Assembly: GCA_022843465.1 (NCBI GenBank)
Contig: JALHNO010000003.1
Span: 120,945-184,944, forward strand
DNA: 64,000 bases
Origin: Pseudomonadota bacterium
Lineage (GTDB): Bacteria; Pseudomonadota; Gammaproteobacteria; Xanthomonadales; Ahniellaceae
Direction of reading: 5' to 3'
Positions 1 to 12,301 of this stretch are shown here, piece after piece. How positions within the stretch are numbered: the first letter of the stretch is position 1; every line of letters starts with the position of its first letter. Below the pieces are notes generated by a model. That model was given only the letters and a program-made list of their open reading frames with translations, made no database searches and was not told where the DNA came from. The position numbers and the translations under genes were made by a program.

Positions 1-98
1 ATCCCGACGAAATGCCGCTTTGAGCCGGATTTCCGCCGAAGATTGCCCGCTCCGGAGTCTGGCCTTACCCTTGTCGGCCCTTTGTTGAGGTTTTTGTG

Positions 99-587
99 AT
101 GATCGAGAAGAACAAGGTTGTTTCCTTCCACTACACCCTGGCTGACGACGGTGGCCAGACCATCGACAGCTCGCGCGTCGACGACCGCGAACCGTTGACC
201 ATGCTGCATGGCCATGGTGGCCTGATTCCCGGTGTCGAGCGTGCGCTCGATGGTCGTGTGGTCGGTGACCGCTTTACGGTGGTAGTAGCGCCGGAGGAAG
301 GCTACGGCCTGCGCGACGAGTCACTGACCCAGCGGGTGCCGAAGAAATACTTTCGTGATGCCGAGCGTCTGCGTGCTGGCACGCTGGCCGTGATCCAGAC
401 CGGCCAGGGCCAGCAGCAACAGGTGATGGTGCAGAAGGTCGGCAGCAGCGTGGTCGATATCGATGGCAATCATCCGCTGGCCGGCGTCACCCTGCATTTC
501 GATATCGAGATCACCGAAGTCCGCGATGCCAGCGAGGAAGAAATCGCCCACGGCCACGTGCACGGCCCGGGTGGCCATCACCACTGA
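99..587 (+). CDS. slyD: FKBP-type peptidyl-prolyl isomerase SlyD
   Basis: Cytoplasmic peptidyl-prolyl cis-trans isomerase and chaperone of the SlyD type, 162 aa. The FKBP core is visible from the N-terminus (VVSFHYTL, then GLIPGVERAL and the EEGYG stretch), interrupted by the inserted IF chaperone domain, and the protein ends in a short histidine-rich tail (HGHVHGPGGHHH) as in metal-binding SlyD proteins. An upstream GTG at 96 is also in frame, but the TGAGG at 86-90 sits eight bases before the ATG at 99, so I prefer 99. In SlyD the tail binds nickel and other metals; that role is inferred from the family. Confidence 0.93.
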   Translation: MIEKNKVVSFHYTLADDGGQTIDSSRVDDREPLTMLHGHGGLIPGVERALDGRVVGDRFTVVVAPEEGYGLRDESLTQRVPKKYFRDAERLRAGTLAVIQTGQGQQQQVMVQKVGSSVVDIDGNHPLAGVTLHFDIEITEVRDASEEEIAHGHVHGPGGHHH

Positions 588-657
588 GTATTGAAATCTG
601 ATCCGCGGCACAGCCGGCTGCCTCCTCGGCGGCTCGCCGGGCGCTGATCCGATCCGC

Positions 658-1953
658 ATGCGATTCACTACGGAGCCATCATTGAGCGCCGAGCGCCCCA
701 CCGCAACGCAGTTTGATGTCGCCATTGTGGGTGCGGGCGTGATTGGTCTGAGCTGCGCCCTGCATCTGTTGCGGGCCGGCCGCAGTGTGGTCGTGCTCGA
801 GCGCGATCGCGTCGGCGCCGGCGCTTCGCACGGCAATTGCGGCACGATCACGCCCTCGCACGCGCTGCCGCTGGCCCAGCCCGGCATGGTGCGCAAGGCG
901 CTGCGCTGGATGCTGACCCGGGACGCGCCATTCCATGTGGCGCCGCGGCTCGACCCTGCGCTGCTGGCATGGCTGCTGCGCTTTGGTCGCAACTGCAACT
1001 GGAACCAGGTGCGCAGCGCCACGCGTGATCGCGCGGCCCTGCTCAAGCTGTCACGGCAGTTGCTCGAGGATCTGATCCACCAGGAGTCGATCGATTGCGC
1101 GTTCAGCGCATCGGGACTGCTCACGGTGTTCCGAGACGAGCGCGCCTTCGACGAATCCCGCGTGCTGGAGTCCCTGCTGGCCGAAGTGGAGGTGCCGATC
1201 GAGGCACTCAGCGGCAGCGAGGTTCAGGCGCGCGAACCCGCGCTCAGGCCGGGCGTCGTCGCGGGACACTGGTATCCGACCGACGCCGTGCTGCGGCCCG
1301 ATCACCTGGTCGCCGGCCTGGCCCGCATCGTGCGGGCGTTGGGTGGCGAGATTCGCGAACAGAGTCCGGTGGAATCCTTCCGCTTCGGGTCGGACGGCGC
1401 GCCGCGGGCCGTGGTCGCCGCACAGGCGGTCGTGGCGCGCGAGTTGCTGCTCTGTGGCGGTGCCTGGACGCCGCAGATTGCCCGCATGCTGGGCCTGCGG
1501 GTCCCGATGCAGCCGGGCAAGGGCTATTCGATCACCTATCCGGCACTGGCCGCGCCGCCGCGCACACCCTTGGTCCTGCGTGAACGCAGCGTCTGCGTGA
1601 CTGCCTGGGGCAGCGGTTTTCGTCTGGGCAGTACGATGGAATTTTCAGGTTACAACACTCAGCTCAATCGTCTGCGCCTGGATGCCCTGGTGCGCGGTGC
1701 TGCCGAGTACCTGCAGCCTCCACTGGGCGGCGCGGTCCAGGAGGAGTGGTATGGCTGGCGGCCGATGATGGCGGATGATCTGCCGATCATCGGCGCATCA
1801 TCGCGCCTGCCGCATCTCTGGTTTGCCGGCGGTCACGGCATGCTCGGTATGAGCATGTCGGCGGCGACCGGCCAGTGCCTGACCGAATTGATGCTGGGTC
1901 GCACGCCATCGATTCCGACTGCGCCGTTTGCGCCCGGGCGTCTGGGTTTGTAG
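658..1953 (+). CDS. FAD-dependent D-amino-acid dehydrogenase-like oxidoreductase
   Basis: A DAO-superfamily flavoprotein of about 431 aa. The N-terminal dinucleotide-binding motif GAGVIG lies at residues 25-30, followed by an acidic strand end (VVVLERD). The C-terminal flavin-contact segment (FAGGHGMLGMSMSAATG) is typical of DadA-type D-amino-acid dehydrogenases. The likely reaction is oxidative deamination of D-amino acids or a similar secondary amine, with electrons passed to the respiratory chain. The start is uncertain: ATG 658 has no clear ribosome site, while TTG 682 is preceded by GGAG at 672-675. Substrate cannot be read from the sequence, so I give no symbol. Confidence 0.85.
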   Translation: MRFTTEPSLSAERPTATQFDVAIVGAGVIGLSCALHLLRAGRSVVVLERDRVGAGASHGNCGTITPSHALPLAQPGMVRKALRWMLTRDAPFHVAPRLDPALLAWLLRFGRNCNWNQVRSATRDRAALLKLSRQLLEDLIHQESIDCAFSASGLLTVFRDERAFDESRVLESLLAEVEVPIEALSGSEVQAREPALRPGVVAGHWYPTDAVLRPDHLVAGLARIVRALGGEIREQSPVESFRFGSDGAPRAVVAAQAVVARELLLCGGAWTPQIARMLGLRVPMQPGKGYSITYPALAAPPRTPLVLRERSVCVTAWGSGFRLGSTMEFSGYNTQLNRLRLDALVRGAAEYLQPPLGGAVQEEWYGWRPMMADDLPIIGASSRLPHLWFAGGHGMLGMSMSAATGQCLTELMLGRTPSIPTAPFAPGRLGL

Positions 1954-2001
1954 GCCGGGGTCGATGCGCTGCACAGCGTCGTCGGCCGATACAATGGCAG
2001 C

Positions 2002-2793
2002 ATGGAAATTTTCAGTCTTCACCAGGGCAGCGCCGCGCTGCTGATCAGTCTTCCGCACAATGGCGTGGAGATTCCGGTCTCGATCCGCTCAAGAATGACC
2101 GAGGCCGGCCGCCGGGTTGCCGATACCGACTGGCATGTCGATCAACTCTATGGCTTTGCGCGCGAACTCGGCGCCTCGATCCTGGTGCCCAACTACTCGC
2201 GCTACGTGATCGATCTCAATCGACCCCGCGATGGCGCCGCGCTGTATCCCGGACAACGCGAGACCGGCCTGGTGCCGACGATCAGTTTTGCCGACGAAGC
2301 GCTGTATCTCGAAGGGGCCGAGCCCGACCATGCCGAGATTGCCGATCGCGTGCGCCATTACTGGCAGCCCTACCACGACGCCCTGAGCGCCGAGATCGGG
2401 CGCCTGCACGCCCGCCACGGGCGTGTCGTGTTGTGGGAAGGGCATTCGATCCGCAGTCAGGTACCGATGCTGTTCGACGGCCGCTTGCCCGATCTGAATC
2501 TCGGGACGGCGAGCGGCGACAGTTGCGATGCCGATCTGCAGGCGCGGCTGGCGAAATGCCTGCAATCACAGAGCCGCTATACGCATGCGGTCAATGGTCG
2601 CTTCAAGGGCGGCTACATCACCCGCCACTACGGCGCGCCAGCGCAGTCGATCAGTGCCGTGCAGATGGAGATCGCGCAGGCTGCCTACATGGATGAAGAG
2701 AGTTTCGAGTACCGGCCGGCGCTGGCGGCGCAGTTGCAGCCGCTGTTGCGTGACTTGTTGGCGCTGATCTTGACCCGGAGCGGACAGGAATAG
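2002..2793 (+). CDS. N-formylglutamate amidohydrolase family protein
   Basis: 263 aa, matching the N-formylglutamate amidohydrolase (HutG/FGase) family in length and motifs: the N-terminal ISLPHNGVEIP, the DTDWHVDQLY block, SRYVIDLNRP, and the central WEGHSIRSQVP. Zinc-dependent family members release formate from N-formyl-L-glutamate at the end of one histidine-degradation branch. No other hut genes are nearby, so the pathway role is inferred from the family only. It follows the DadA-like gene by 48 bases and the two may be co-transcribed. Confidence 0.85.
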   Translation: MEIFSLHQGSAALLISLPHNGVEIPVSIRSRMTEAGRRVADTDWHVDQLYGFARELGASILVPNYSRYVIDLNRPRDGAALYPGQRETGLVPTISFADEALYLEGAEPDHAEIADRVRHYWQPYHDALSAEIGRLHARHGRVVLWEGHSIRSQVPMLFDGRLPDLNLGTASGDSCDADLQARLAKCLQSQSRYTHAVNGRFKGGYITRHYGAPAQSISAVQMEIAQAAYMDEESFEYRPALAAQLQPLLRDLLALILTRSGQE

Positions 2794-2796
2794 GTG

Positions 2797-3505
2797 TGCT
2801 GTAGGGCTCGCCATGGAGGGTCGCGCTCCTGCGCGGCCGCTTTGGCTTTCGGTGAAGATTCCGATAGCCCATTCACCTGGCCTGTAGACCGACCAAGCGC
2901 CGCGGGAGCAGCGCCCTCCAGCGTGACCGCTCGCAATGGAGGGTCGCGCTCCCGCGCGACCGCTTTGGCTATCGGTGAAAATTCCCATAGCCCCTTCGCC
3001 TGGCCCGTAGACCGACCAGGCGCCGCAGGAGCAGCGCCCTCCAACAGCCCATCAGGCGCCGCAGGAGCAGCGCCCTCCTACAGCCCATCAGGCGCCGCAG
3101 GAGCAGCGCCCTCCAGCGTGACCGCTCGCAATGGAGGGCCGCGCTCCTGCGCGACCGCTTTGGCTTTCGGTGAGGATTCCCATAGCCCGTTCGCCTGGCC
3201 CGTAGACCGACCAGGCGCCGCAGGAGCAGCGCCCTCCTACAGCCCATCAGGCGCCGCAGGAGCAGCGCCCTCCTACAGCCCATCAGGCGCCGCAGGAGCA
3301 GCGCCCTTCAGCGTGACCGCTCGCCATGGAGGGTCGCGCTCCTGCGCGGCCGCTTTGGCTTTCGGTGCGGATTCCCATAGCCCCTTCGCCTGGCCCGTAG
3401 ACCGACCAGGCGCCGCAGAAGCAGCGCCCTCCAACAGCCCATCAGGCGCCGCGGGACACGCGCTTCTGCGCGACCGCTCGGCAGTCGTGCTGATCCAGTC
3501 CAGGC
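2797..3505. repeat. Intergenic repeat field of GC-rich hairpin units
   Basis: About 700 bases without a credible gene. Four long units begin near 2813, 2936, 3131 and 3326, each starting ATGGAGGG and containing CGCTTTGGCTTTCGGTG-like and GTAGACCGACCAGGCGCC-like blocks. Between them lie many copies of a short unit built on GCCGCAGGAGCAGCGCCCTCC-like sequence. GGAGGG at one side and CCCTCC at the other allow hairpins. The open frame across the region simply reads the repeats (low-complexity Ala/Gly/Pro/Ser). It sits between two converging genes, a common place for extragenic palindromic repeats. Confidence 0.8.
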
Positions 3506-5416
<1,911 letters not shown>

Positions 5417-5509
5417 TCAGCCGTGCAGGATGGCGGTCTCGTGGCACAAACTCAAGTGCGCAGCGAAATCGGGGTGGCTTCAGGTAAAATGTCACTTTCC
5501 AGCGCATAG

Positions 5510-7180
<1,671 letters not shown>

Positions 7181-7280
7181 ATACGGGTCGGTTGAAGGCT
7201 CAGCTCCGCCGGGTACGGGGTCAGCGGCTTGAAAGCGGCGATCAAGTGCCCCAATGATGTATCAGTCTCCTGGAATCATG

Positions 7281-8102
7281 ATGAAACTCTGTGGATTCGA
7301 AGTCGGTAACGACCAGCCTTTCTTCCTGATCGCCGGCCCCTGTGTGATCGAGAGCGAGCAACTCGCGCTCGATACCGCCGGCCAGCTCAAGGAAATCACC
7401 CGCCGGCTCGGCATTCCGTTCATCTACAAGTCCAGCTTCGATAAGGCCAACCGCTCCTCGGGCGGCAGCTTTCGTGGGCCTGGACTTGAAGGCGGGCTGA
7501 AGGTGCTGGCCGAGGTCAAGCGCCAGATCGGCGTGCCGGTGCTCACCGACGTGCACGAATACACACCGATGCAGGAAGTCGCCAGCGTGGTGGACGTGCT
7601 GCAGACCCCTGCGTTTCTCTGTCGACAGACCGACTTCATCCAGAATGTCGCGCGCACGATGAAGCCGGTGAACATCAAGAAGGGCCAATTTCTCGCGCCC
7701 TGGGACATGAAGCACGTGGTCGACAAGGCCAAGGCCACCGGCAACGACGACATCATGGTCTGCGAGCGTGGCGTCAGCTTCGGTTACAACAACCTGGTGT
7801 CGGACATGCGCTCCCTGGTGGTAATGCGCGAGACGCAGTGCCCGGTGGTGTTTGACGCTACCCATTCGGTGCAGTTGCCGGGCGGGCAGGGCAGCAAGAG
7901 CGGGGGCCAGCGCGAATTTGTGCCGGCGCTGGCGCGCGCGGCCGTGGCGGTCGGCATCGCCGGCCTGTTCATGGAAACCCATCCGGACCCGGAAAAGGCA
8001 CTTTCTGATGGCCCGAATGCCTGGCCGCTCGGCCATATGGCGCAATTGCTGGAAGTGCTGCTGCGTCTGGACAGTGCCGGCAAGTCATCGCGGGAATTCT
8101 GA
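7281..8102 (+). CDS. kdsA: 3-deoxy-8-phosphooctulonate synthase
   Basis: Condenses phosphoenolpyruvate and arabinose 5-phosphate to KDO 8-phosphate for lipopolysaccharide, so the cell is Gram-negative. Family motifs include [30 protein letters not shown] and the C-terminal [16 protein letters not shown]. Several ATGs are available (7254, 7278, 7281); MKLCGFEVG at 7281 matches the usual N-terminus, though an earlier start at 7254 is possible. It lies 100 bases after pyrG in the same direction. Confidence 0.95.
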   Translation: MKLCGFEVGNDQPFFLIAGPCVIESEQLALDTAGQLKEITRRLGIPFIYKSSFDKANRSSGGSFRGPGLEGGLKVLAEVKRQIGVPVLTDVHEYTPMQEVASVVDVLQTPAFLCRQTDFIQNVARTMKPVNIKKGQFLAPWDMKHVVDKAKATGNDDIMVCERGVSFGYNNLVSDMRSLVVMRETQCPVVFDATHSVQLPGGQGSKSGGQREFVPALARAAVAVGIAGLFMETHPDPEKALSDGPNAWPLGHMAQLLEVLLRLDSAGKSSREF

Positions 8103-8171
8103 TCTGAGCGGGTCACAGGCGCGCCAGCCGATGGCGGCATCCACGGTGTGGTTGCCCACGAGGAGACGGTG

Positions 8172-8582
8172 ATGGCGATTCCCTGGCTGACCATCCTGAA
8201 CACGGTGCCGTGGGCAGACGTGATCCGCAACGCGCCCAAGCTGGCCGATGCCGCGGGAAAGCTCTGGAAGACCGTTGCGCGCAAGCCTGCTGCCGAGTCG
8301 ACCCGCGCCGAACTTGATGCTGCGCCGCTGATGATCGAGCCTGATCGCCGAACGCTGAACGACGAAAGACTGGCTGCGCTGGAAGCCAGCGTCTCCGATC
8401 TAGACCAGCAGATGCTCGCCTCATCCGAGCTGATCCGGGCCCTGGCCGAGCAGAACTCCGCACTGATCGTGGCTATCGAGAAGGCACGCCGACAACGGCT
8501 CTGGCTGTCCGCAATCACCGCAATCGCGGTGATCATTGCGGTCGCGGCGCTGGTGTCGGGCTTGCTCAGCGCACGCGCATAG
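8172..8582 (+). CDS. Small membrane-anchored protein of unknown function
   Basis: 136 aa, not recognised. The start at ATG 8172 is chosen because AGGAG at 8161-8165 precedes it. The N-terminal half begins with a hydrophobic stretch (AIPWLTILNTVPW) and carries a short helical region; residues about 60-105 look like a coiled coil (LAALEASVSDLDQQM and following), and the C-terminus is one strong transmembrane helix (LSAITAIAVIIAVAALVSGL). It could be a tail-anchored coiled-coil protein. Neighbours give no functional hint. Confidence 0.7.
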   Translation: MAIPWLTILNTVPWADVIRNAPKLADAAGKLWKTVARKPAAESTRAELDAAPLMIEPDRRTLNDERLAALEASVSDLDQQMLASSELIRALAEQNSALIVAIEKARRQRLWLSAITAIAVIIAVAALVSGLLSARA

Positions 8583-8712
8583 CCAACCGGCTGTGTTGGC
8601 GGGCGGAAGTTCTCGCGGGCGGTCGAGCGGATGATCGATCCGCCGCACCGGGATCGAGTACAGCCACCAGAGGATCTGCGCTAGCGTCGGCGTATCGCCC
8701 GCAGGAGCTGCC

Positions 8713-9954
8713 ATGCCGATCGTCACTGTGAGCAAGAAGCCCGCCCAAGCCCGCGCTGGCGATGAACTTGCCGGCCTCAGCCGCATGGTGATCGATGCCG
8801 TAGTCGGGGTGACCGACGTCGTCGAGAACATGCACGAGACGATTGCCAGCACGCCGCCGGTTGTCGGCACGCGAGCGCCGCAGTCCAGTCGCGGCATTAC
8901 CGGTCTGGTCTACCGCAGTGTCCGCGGCATTACCCGCATCGTCGGCTCCGGGCTCGATCTGGTGCTCAACCAGATCAGCACGCAGTTGCCGACCGGGTAC
9001 GACGCCCGACGTCGTGAGGCTGCGCGGGCGGCGCTCAATGGCCTGTTTGGCGACTATCTGGAAGCGAGCGGAAATCCGCTGGCGATCACCATGCGGCTGC
9101 GCCATGGTGGCGTGCCCCTGGTGCTGGAGCGAACTGGTTTGCAGGCGCAGTTTGACGCGGTCCCGAACCGGCTGGTGATTCTGGTGCATGGACTGTGCAT
9201 GAATGATCTGCAATGGCAGCGCGATGGCCACGAGCACGGCGCTGCGCTCGCAGCCCAGCACGGCTATACGGCACTGCATCTGCACTACAACAGCGGGCGT
9301 TCGATCGCCGGCAATGGCCGGGCGTTTGCCGCCCTGCTGGCGGATCTGCTCCGCGAGTGGCCGACACCGGTGGACGAGTTGCTGATTGTCGGCCACAGCA
9401 TGGGCGGTCTGGTCGCGCGTAGCGCCTGTCACTACGCAGAACGCGATGCGCTGCCGTGGCTGAAATCCCTGCGCGGTATCGTCTGCCTTGGTACACCGCA
9501 CCTGGGAGCTCCGCTCGAACGTGCGGGCGACCGGGTTGATCGCGCGCTCGGCGTCAGTCCCTACACCGCGCCGATTGCGCGCCTCGGAAAAATCCGCAGC
9601 GCCGGCATCCAGGACCTGCGCCACGGCAGCACGGTCGAGGACGACTGGCAGCAACGCGATGCCCATCGTGCCGGAAGCCTTCGGATGACGCCGCTTCCGG
9701 CGGGTGTTCCCTGTCTGCTGATCGCGGCCACCACCGCGAAGCCCGGTGCCGCACAAGGCGGGCCGCCTCCTGGCGATGGGCTGGTTCCGGTTGCCAGCGC
9801 GCTTGGCCAGCACCACTGTGCCGAACGCAGCCTTGCGGTATCGCCCGGGAACCGCATCATTTGCCACGGCCTCAACCATTTTGATCTGCTGGGCAGTCGC
9901 GAAGTTTTCCAGCATATGAGTGACTGGTTGGCCAATGCGGGCGCGCAGAAATGA
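8713..9954 (+). CDS. Alpha/beta hydrolase, lipase/PGAP1-like
   Basis: 413 aa alpha/beta hydrolase. The nucleophile elbow GHSMGG lies at about residues 227-232, followed by a strand ending CLGTPHLGAPLE as in triacylglycerol lipases and PGAP1-like esterases. VILVHGLCMNDLQW is the oxyanion-hole region. A C-terminal GDGLVPVASAL and a late His in ICHGLNHFDLL could provide the acid and base of the triad. There is no signal peptide, so a cytoplasmic or membrane-associated esterase is likely. AGGAG at 8702-8706 supports the start. The stop overlaps the start of the next gene (ATGA), indicating translational coupling. Confidence 0.85.
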   Translation: MPIVTVSKKPAQARAGDELAGLSRMVIDAVVGVTDVVENMHETIASTPPVVGTRAPQSSRGITGLVYRSVRGITRIVGSGLDLVLNQISTQLPTGYDARRREAARAALNGLFGDYLEASGNPLAITMRLRHGGVPLVLERTGLQAQFDAVPNRLVILVHGLCMNDLQWQRDGHEHGAALAAQHGYTALHLHYNSGRSIAGNGRAFAALLADLLREWPTPVDELLIVGHSMGGLVARSACHYAERDALPWLKSLRGIVCLGTPHLGAPLERAGDRVDRALGVSPYTAPIARLGKIRSAGIQDLRHGSTVEDDWQQRDAHRAGSLRMTPLPAGVPCLLIAATTAKPGAAQGGPPPGDGLVPVASALGQHHCAERSLAVSPGNRIICHGLNHFDLLGSREVFQHMSDWLANAGAQK

Positions 9955-10691
9955 AGGTGCTGATGCCGCTGCCGGATCGTGATCATGACGTCACCGAAGT
10001 TGCGGTGCCCTGGCATGTGTTGACGCGCTCCGGTCACCAGGTCGTGTTTGCCACCGAGCAGGGTGGCGCGCCGCAATGCGACCCGCTGCTGCTGAGCGGC
10101 GTGATCTTCGGGCAGCTGGGTGCCGATGCCGAGGCATGCCGCTTGCACCTGCAGATGGCGGCATCCTCGGACTATCGCGAGCCGCAGCGCTGGGATGCGC
10201 TTGATCCAGCCGAATTCGACGCCGTGTTTCTGCCCGGTGGACACGCAGCTGGAATGCGTCAATACCTCGAGAGCACGAGTCTGCAATCCCTGGTAGTGGA
10301 AACTATGCGTCGCGGCTTGCCCGTGGCAGCCATCTGTCATGGCGTCCTGGTGCTCGCACGTGCGCAGCAATCCAGCATTGGGAAATCCCTGCTGCATGGG
10401 CGTCGGGTTACCTGTCTGCCCAGGTATATGGAGCGCGCTGCGTGGTGGTTGACGGCGTGGAAGCTTGGTCGCTACTACCGCACCTATCCCGCCTACGTCC
10501 AGGATGAAGTGTGCGCTGCACTCGGCAAGGACGGCCACTTCGAGCGCGGACCGATTCATCTGTTCGCGCGTGGGAGCGATCACGACGACCGTGCTGCCCA
10601 TGTCGTCGAGGACGGCCAACTGATCACCGCACGCTGGCCCGGCGATGCCTGGGCGATCGCCAAGGCGCTTTCGACAAAATTGCGGACCTAA
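9951..10691 (+). CDS. DJ-1/PfpI family protein
   Basis: 246 aa class I glutamine-amidotransferase-like protein of the DJ-1/PfpI group. FDAVFLPGGHAAG precedes the nucleophile elbow AICHG at about residues 127-131, with the reactive Cys. Family members act as deglycases, chaperones or proteases; which applies here is not visible. It overlaps the hydrolase gene by four bases. The C-terminal region with the WPGDAWAIAKAL-type ending matches longer PfpI proteins. Confidence 0.85.
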   Translation: MKVLMPLPDRDHDVTEVAVPWHVLTRSGHQVVFATEQGGAPQCDPLLLSGVIFGQLGADAEACRLHLQMAASSDYREPQRWDALDPAEFDAVFLPGGHAAGMRQYLESTSLQSLVVETMRRGLPVAAICHGVLVLARAQQSSIGKSLLHGRRVTCLPRYMERAAWWLTAWKLGRYYRTYPAYVQDEVCAALGKDGHFERGPIHLFARGSDHDDRAAHVVEDGQLITARWPGDAWAIAKALSTKLRT

Positions 10692-10718
10692 AAAAAGCGG
10701 CCCGGTTTCCCGGGCCGC
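10690..10718 (-). terminator. Rho-independent terminator of the first DUF11 gene
   Basis: A nine-pair GC stem (697-705 with 710-718) and a four-base loop are followed on the minus strand by a run of T (A tract 10690-10696). It serves the minus-strand surface-protein gene ending at 10745 and could also act on the opposing PfpI gene. Confidence 0.85.
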
Positions 10719-12301
10719 GAATCTATTGCTTGCTGCCGATGGGATCAGGCGATGCGGCGACGGATGCCGAAGCCGAGGACCATCAGGCTGAGCGCGATCA
10801 GGGCCAGGGTGCTCATCGTCGGTACCGGGATCGAGATGCCAATGACGGCAAACCCGGTCGGGTCGGCGCCGCCGCCGACACTCGGATCATCGGTCGGACG
10901 TGTGCTCTCATTGGTGCCGTTGCCATCGGCATCGAAGTTGATGGTGCCCTGATTGGTGATGGTGCCCATGGCGCCCGCATTGATCATCGCATTGATCGTG
11001 ATCGTCACCGTGCCGCCCGCTGCCGCCAGAGCGCCGTTCCAGGTCACCGTATTGGTGCCGATGGTGGCGAGTGCCGTGCCTGAGCCTGCGCTTGCCGAGA
11101 CCAGGGTCAGCGAGGCGGGCAGGACATCGACGAACTCATCGCCCGGGTTATCGGCACTGGGCGCATCACCCGAGTTGGTCAGCACGATCGTGTAGACGAT
11201 GCTGCCGCCCGGCGTGAAGCTGCCGCTCACCGATTTGGTGCCGCTGACATCAGCCGAGCCCATCACCGTGGTCATGTCGGTCGCGCTGTTGTTGCCCGGC
11301 ACCGGATCGGTCTCGCCGGCACCGATCGTGATGGTGGCGGTATTGCTGATCACGGTGCCATTGGCGGTGGCGCCATTGACCGCACAGCTGGCGGTATAGG
11401 TGGCGGTCGCGCTGGCCGGCAGGTTGATCACGTCATTGATGTTGCCGCTACCCGCCGCGGTACAGGTACCACCACCGGCACCGACGCAGGTCCAGTTCAC
11501 GCTGGTGCACTCGGCCGGGAAGGTGTCCGCGACGGTGGCACCGGTGGCGGTCTGCGGTCCGGTGTTGCCGGCGACAATCGTGTAGGTCAGCGTGCCGCCC
11601 GGATTGACCGTAGTGACACCATCGGTCTTGGTGATCGACAGATCCGCCGACAGCACCACCATGTCGGTGTCGGTCGCCGAGTTGTTGCCCGGTGTCGGAT
11701 CGCTGACGCCGCCGGCTGCTGCCACGGTCGCGGTATTGGCGATCGTGCCGGTGGCGGCAGCGGAGACCGTGCAGGCCGCGGTATAGGTCACGCTGCCGGC
11801 CGCCGGCAGATTGACCACGTCATTGATATTGCCCGCACCCGCAGCGGTACAGGTGCCGCCACCGGCACCGGCGCAGGTCCAGTTGACGCTGGTGCACGCG
11901 GCCGGGAAGGTGTCCGCGACCGTACTGCCGGGGGCATCGCTGGGTCCGGCATTGCTGGCGGTGATCGTGTAGGTCAGGGTGCCGCCCGGCGCCACGCTCA
12001 TCACGCCATCGGTCTTGGTGATCGCCAGATCGGCCATCGGCGTCAGCGTGTCGGTATCGGTGGCACTGTTGTTGCCCAGGGCCGGATCAGTGATCGAGGC
12101 GGTGACCGTAGCAGTGTTGGCCAGTGAGCCCGTGGCCGATGCCGCGATTGCGCAGCTGGCGGTGTAGGTCGCCGAACCACCCGCAGGCAAATTGACCATG
12201 TCATTGATATTGCCCGCGCCCGCTGCGGTACAGGTGCCACCACCGGCGCCGACACAGGTCCAGGTGCAGGTCAGGCTGGCTGGGAAGGTATCGGCGACTG
12301 T
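10690..12301. repeat. Duplicated 1.6 kb 3' block, copy 1
   Basis: Nearly identical to 14741-16352 at a constant offset of 4051 bases. It covers the terminator, the C-terminal sorting signal and most of the DUF11 array. The four differences I saw (near 12080, 12190, 12210 and 12281) cluster at the end farthest from the terminator; beyond 12301 similarity drops sharply. Confidence 0.85.

Noticed and set aside
2797..3505. CRISPR array
   Set aside because: Units vary in length and spacing, spacers are repetitive, and no cas genes are present.
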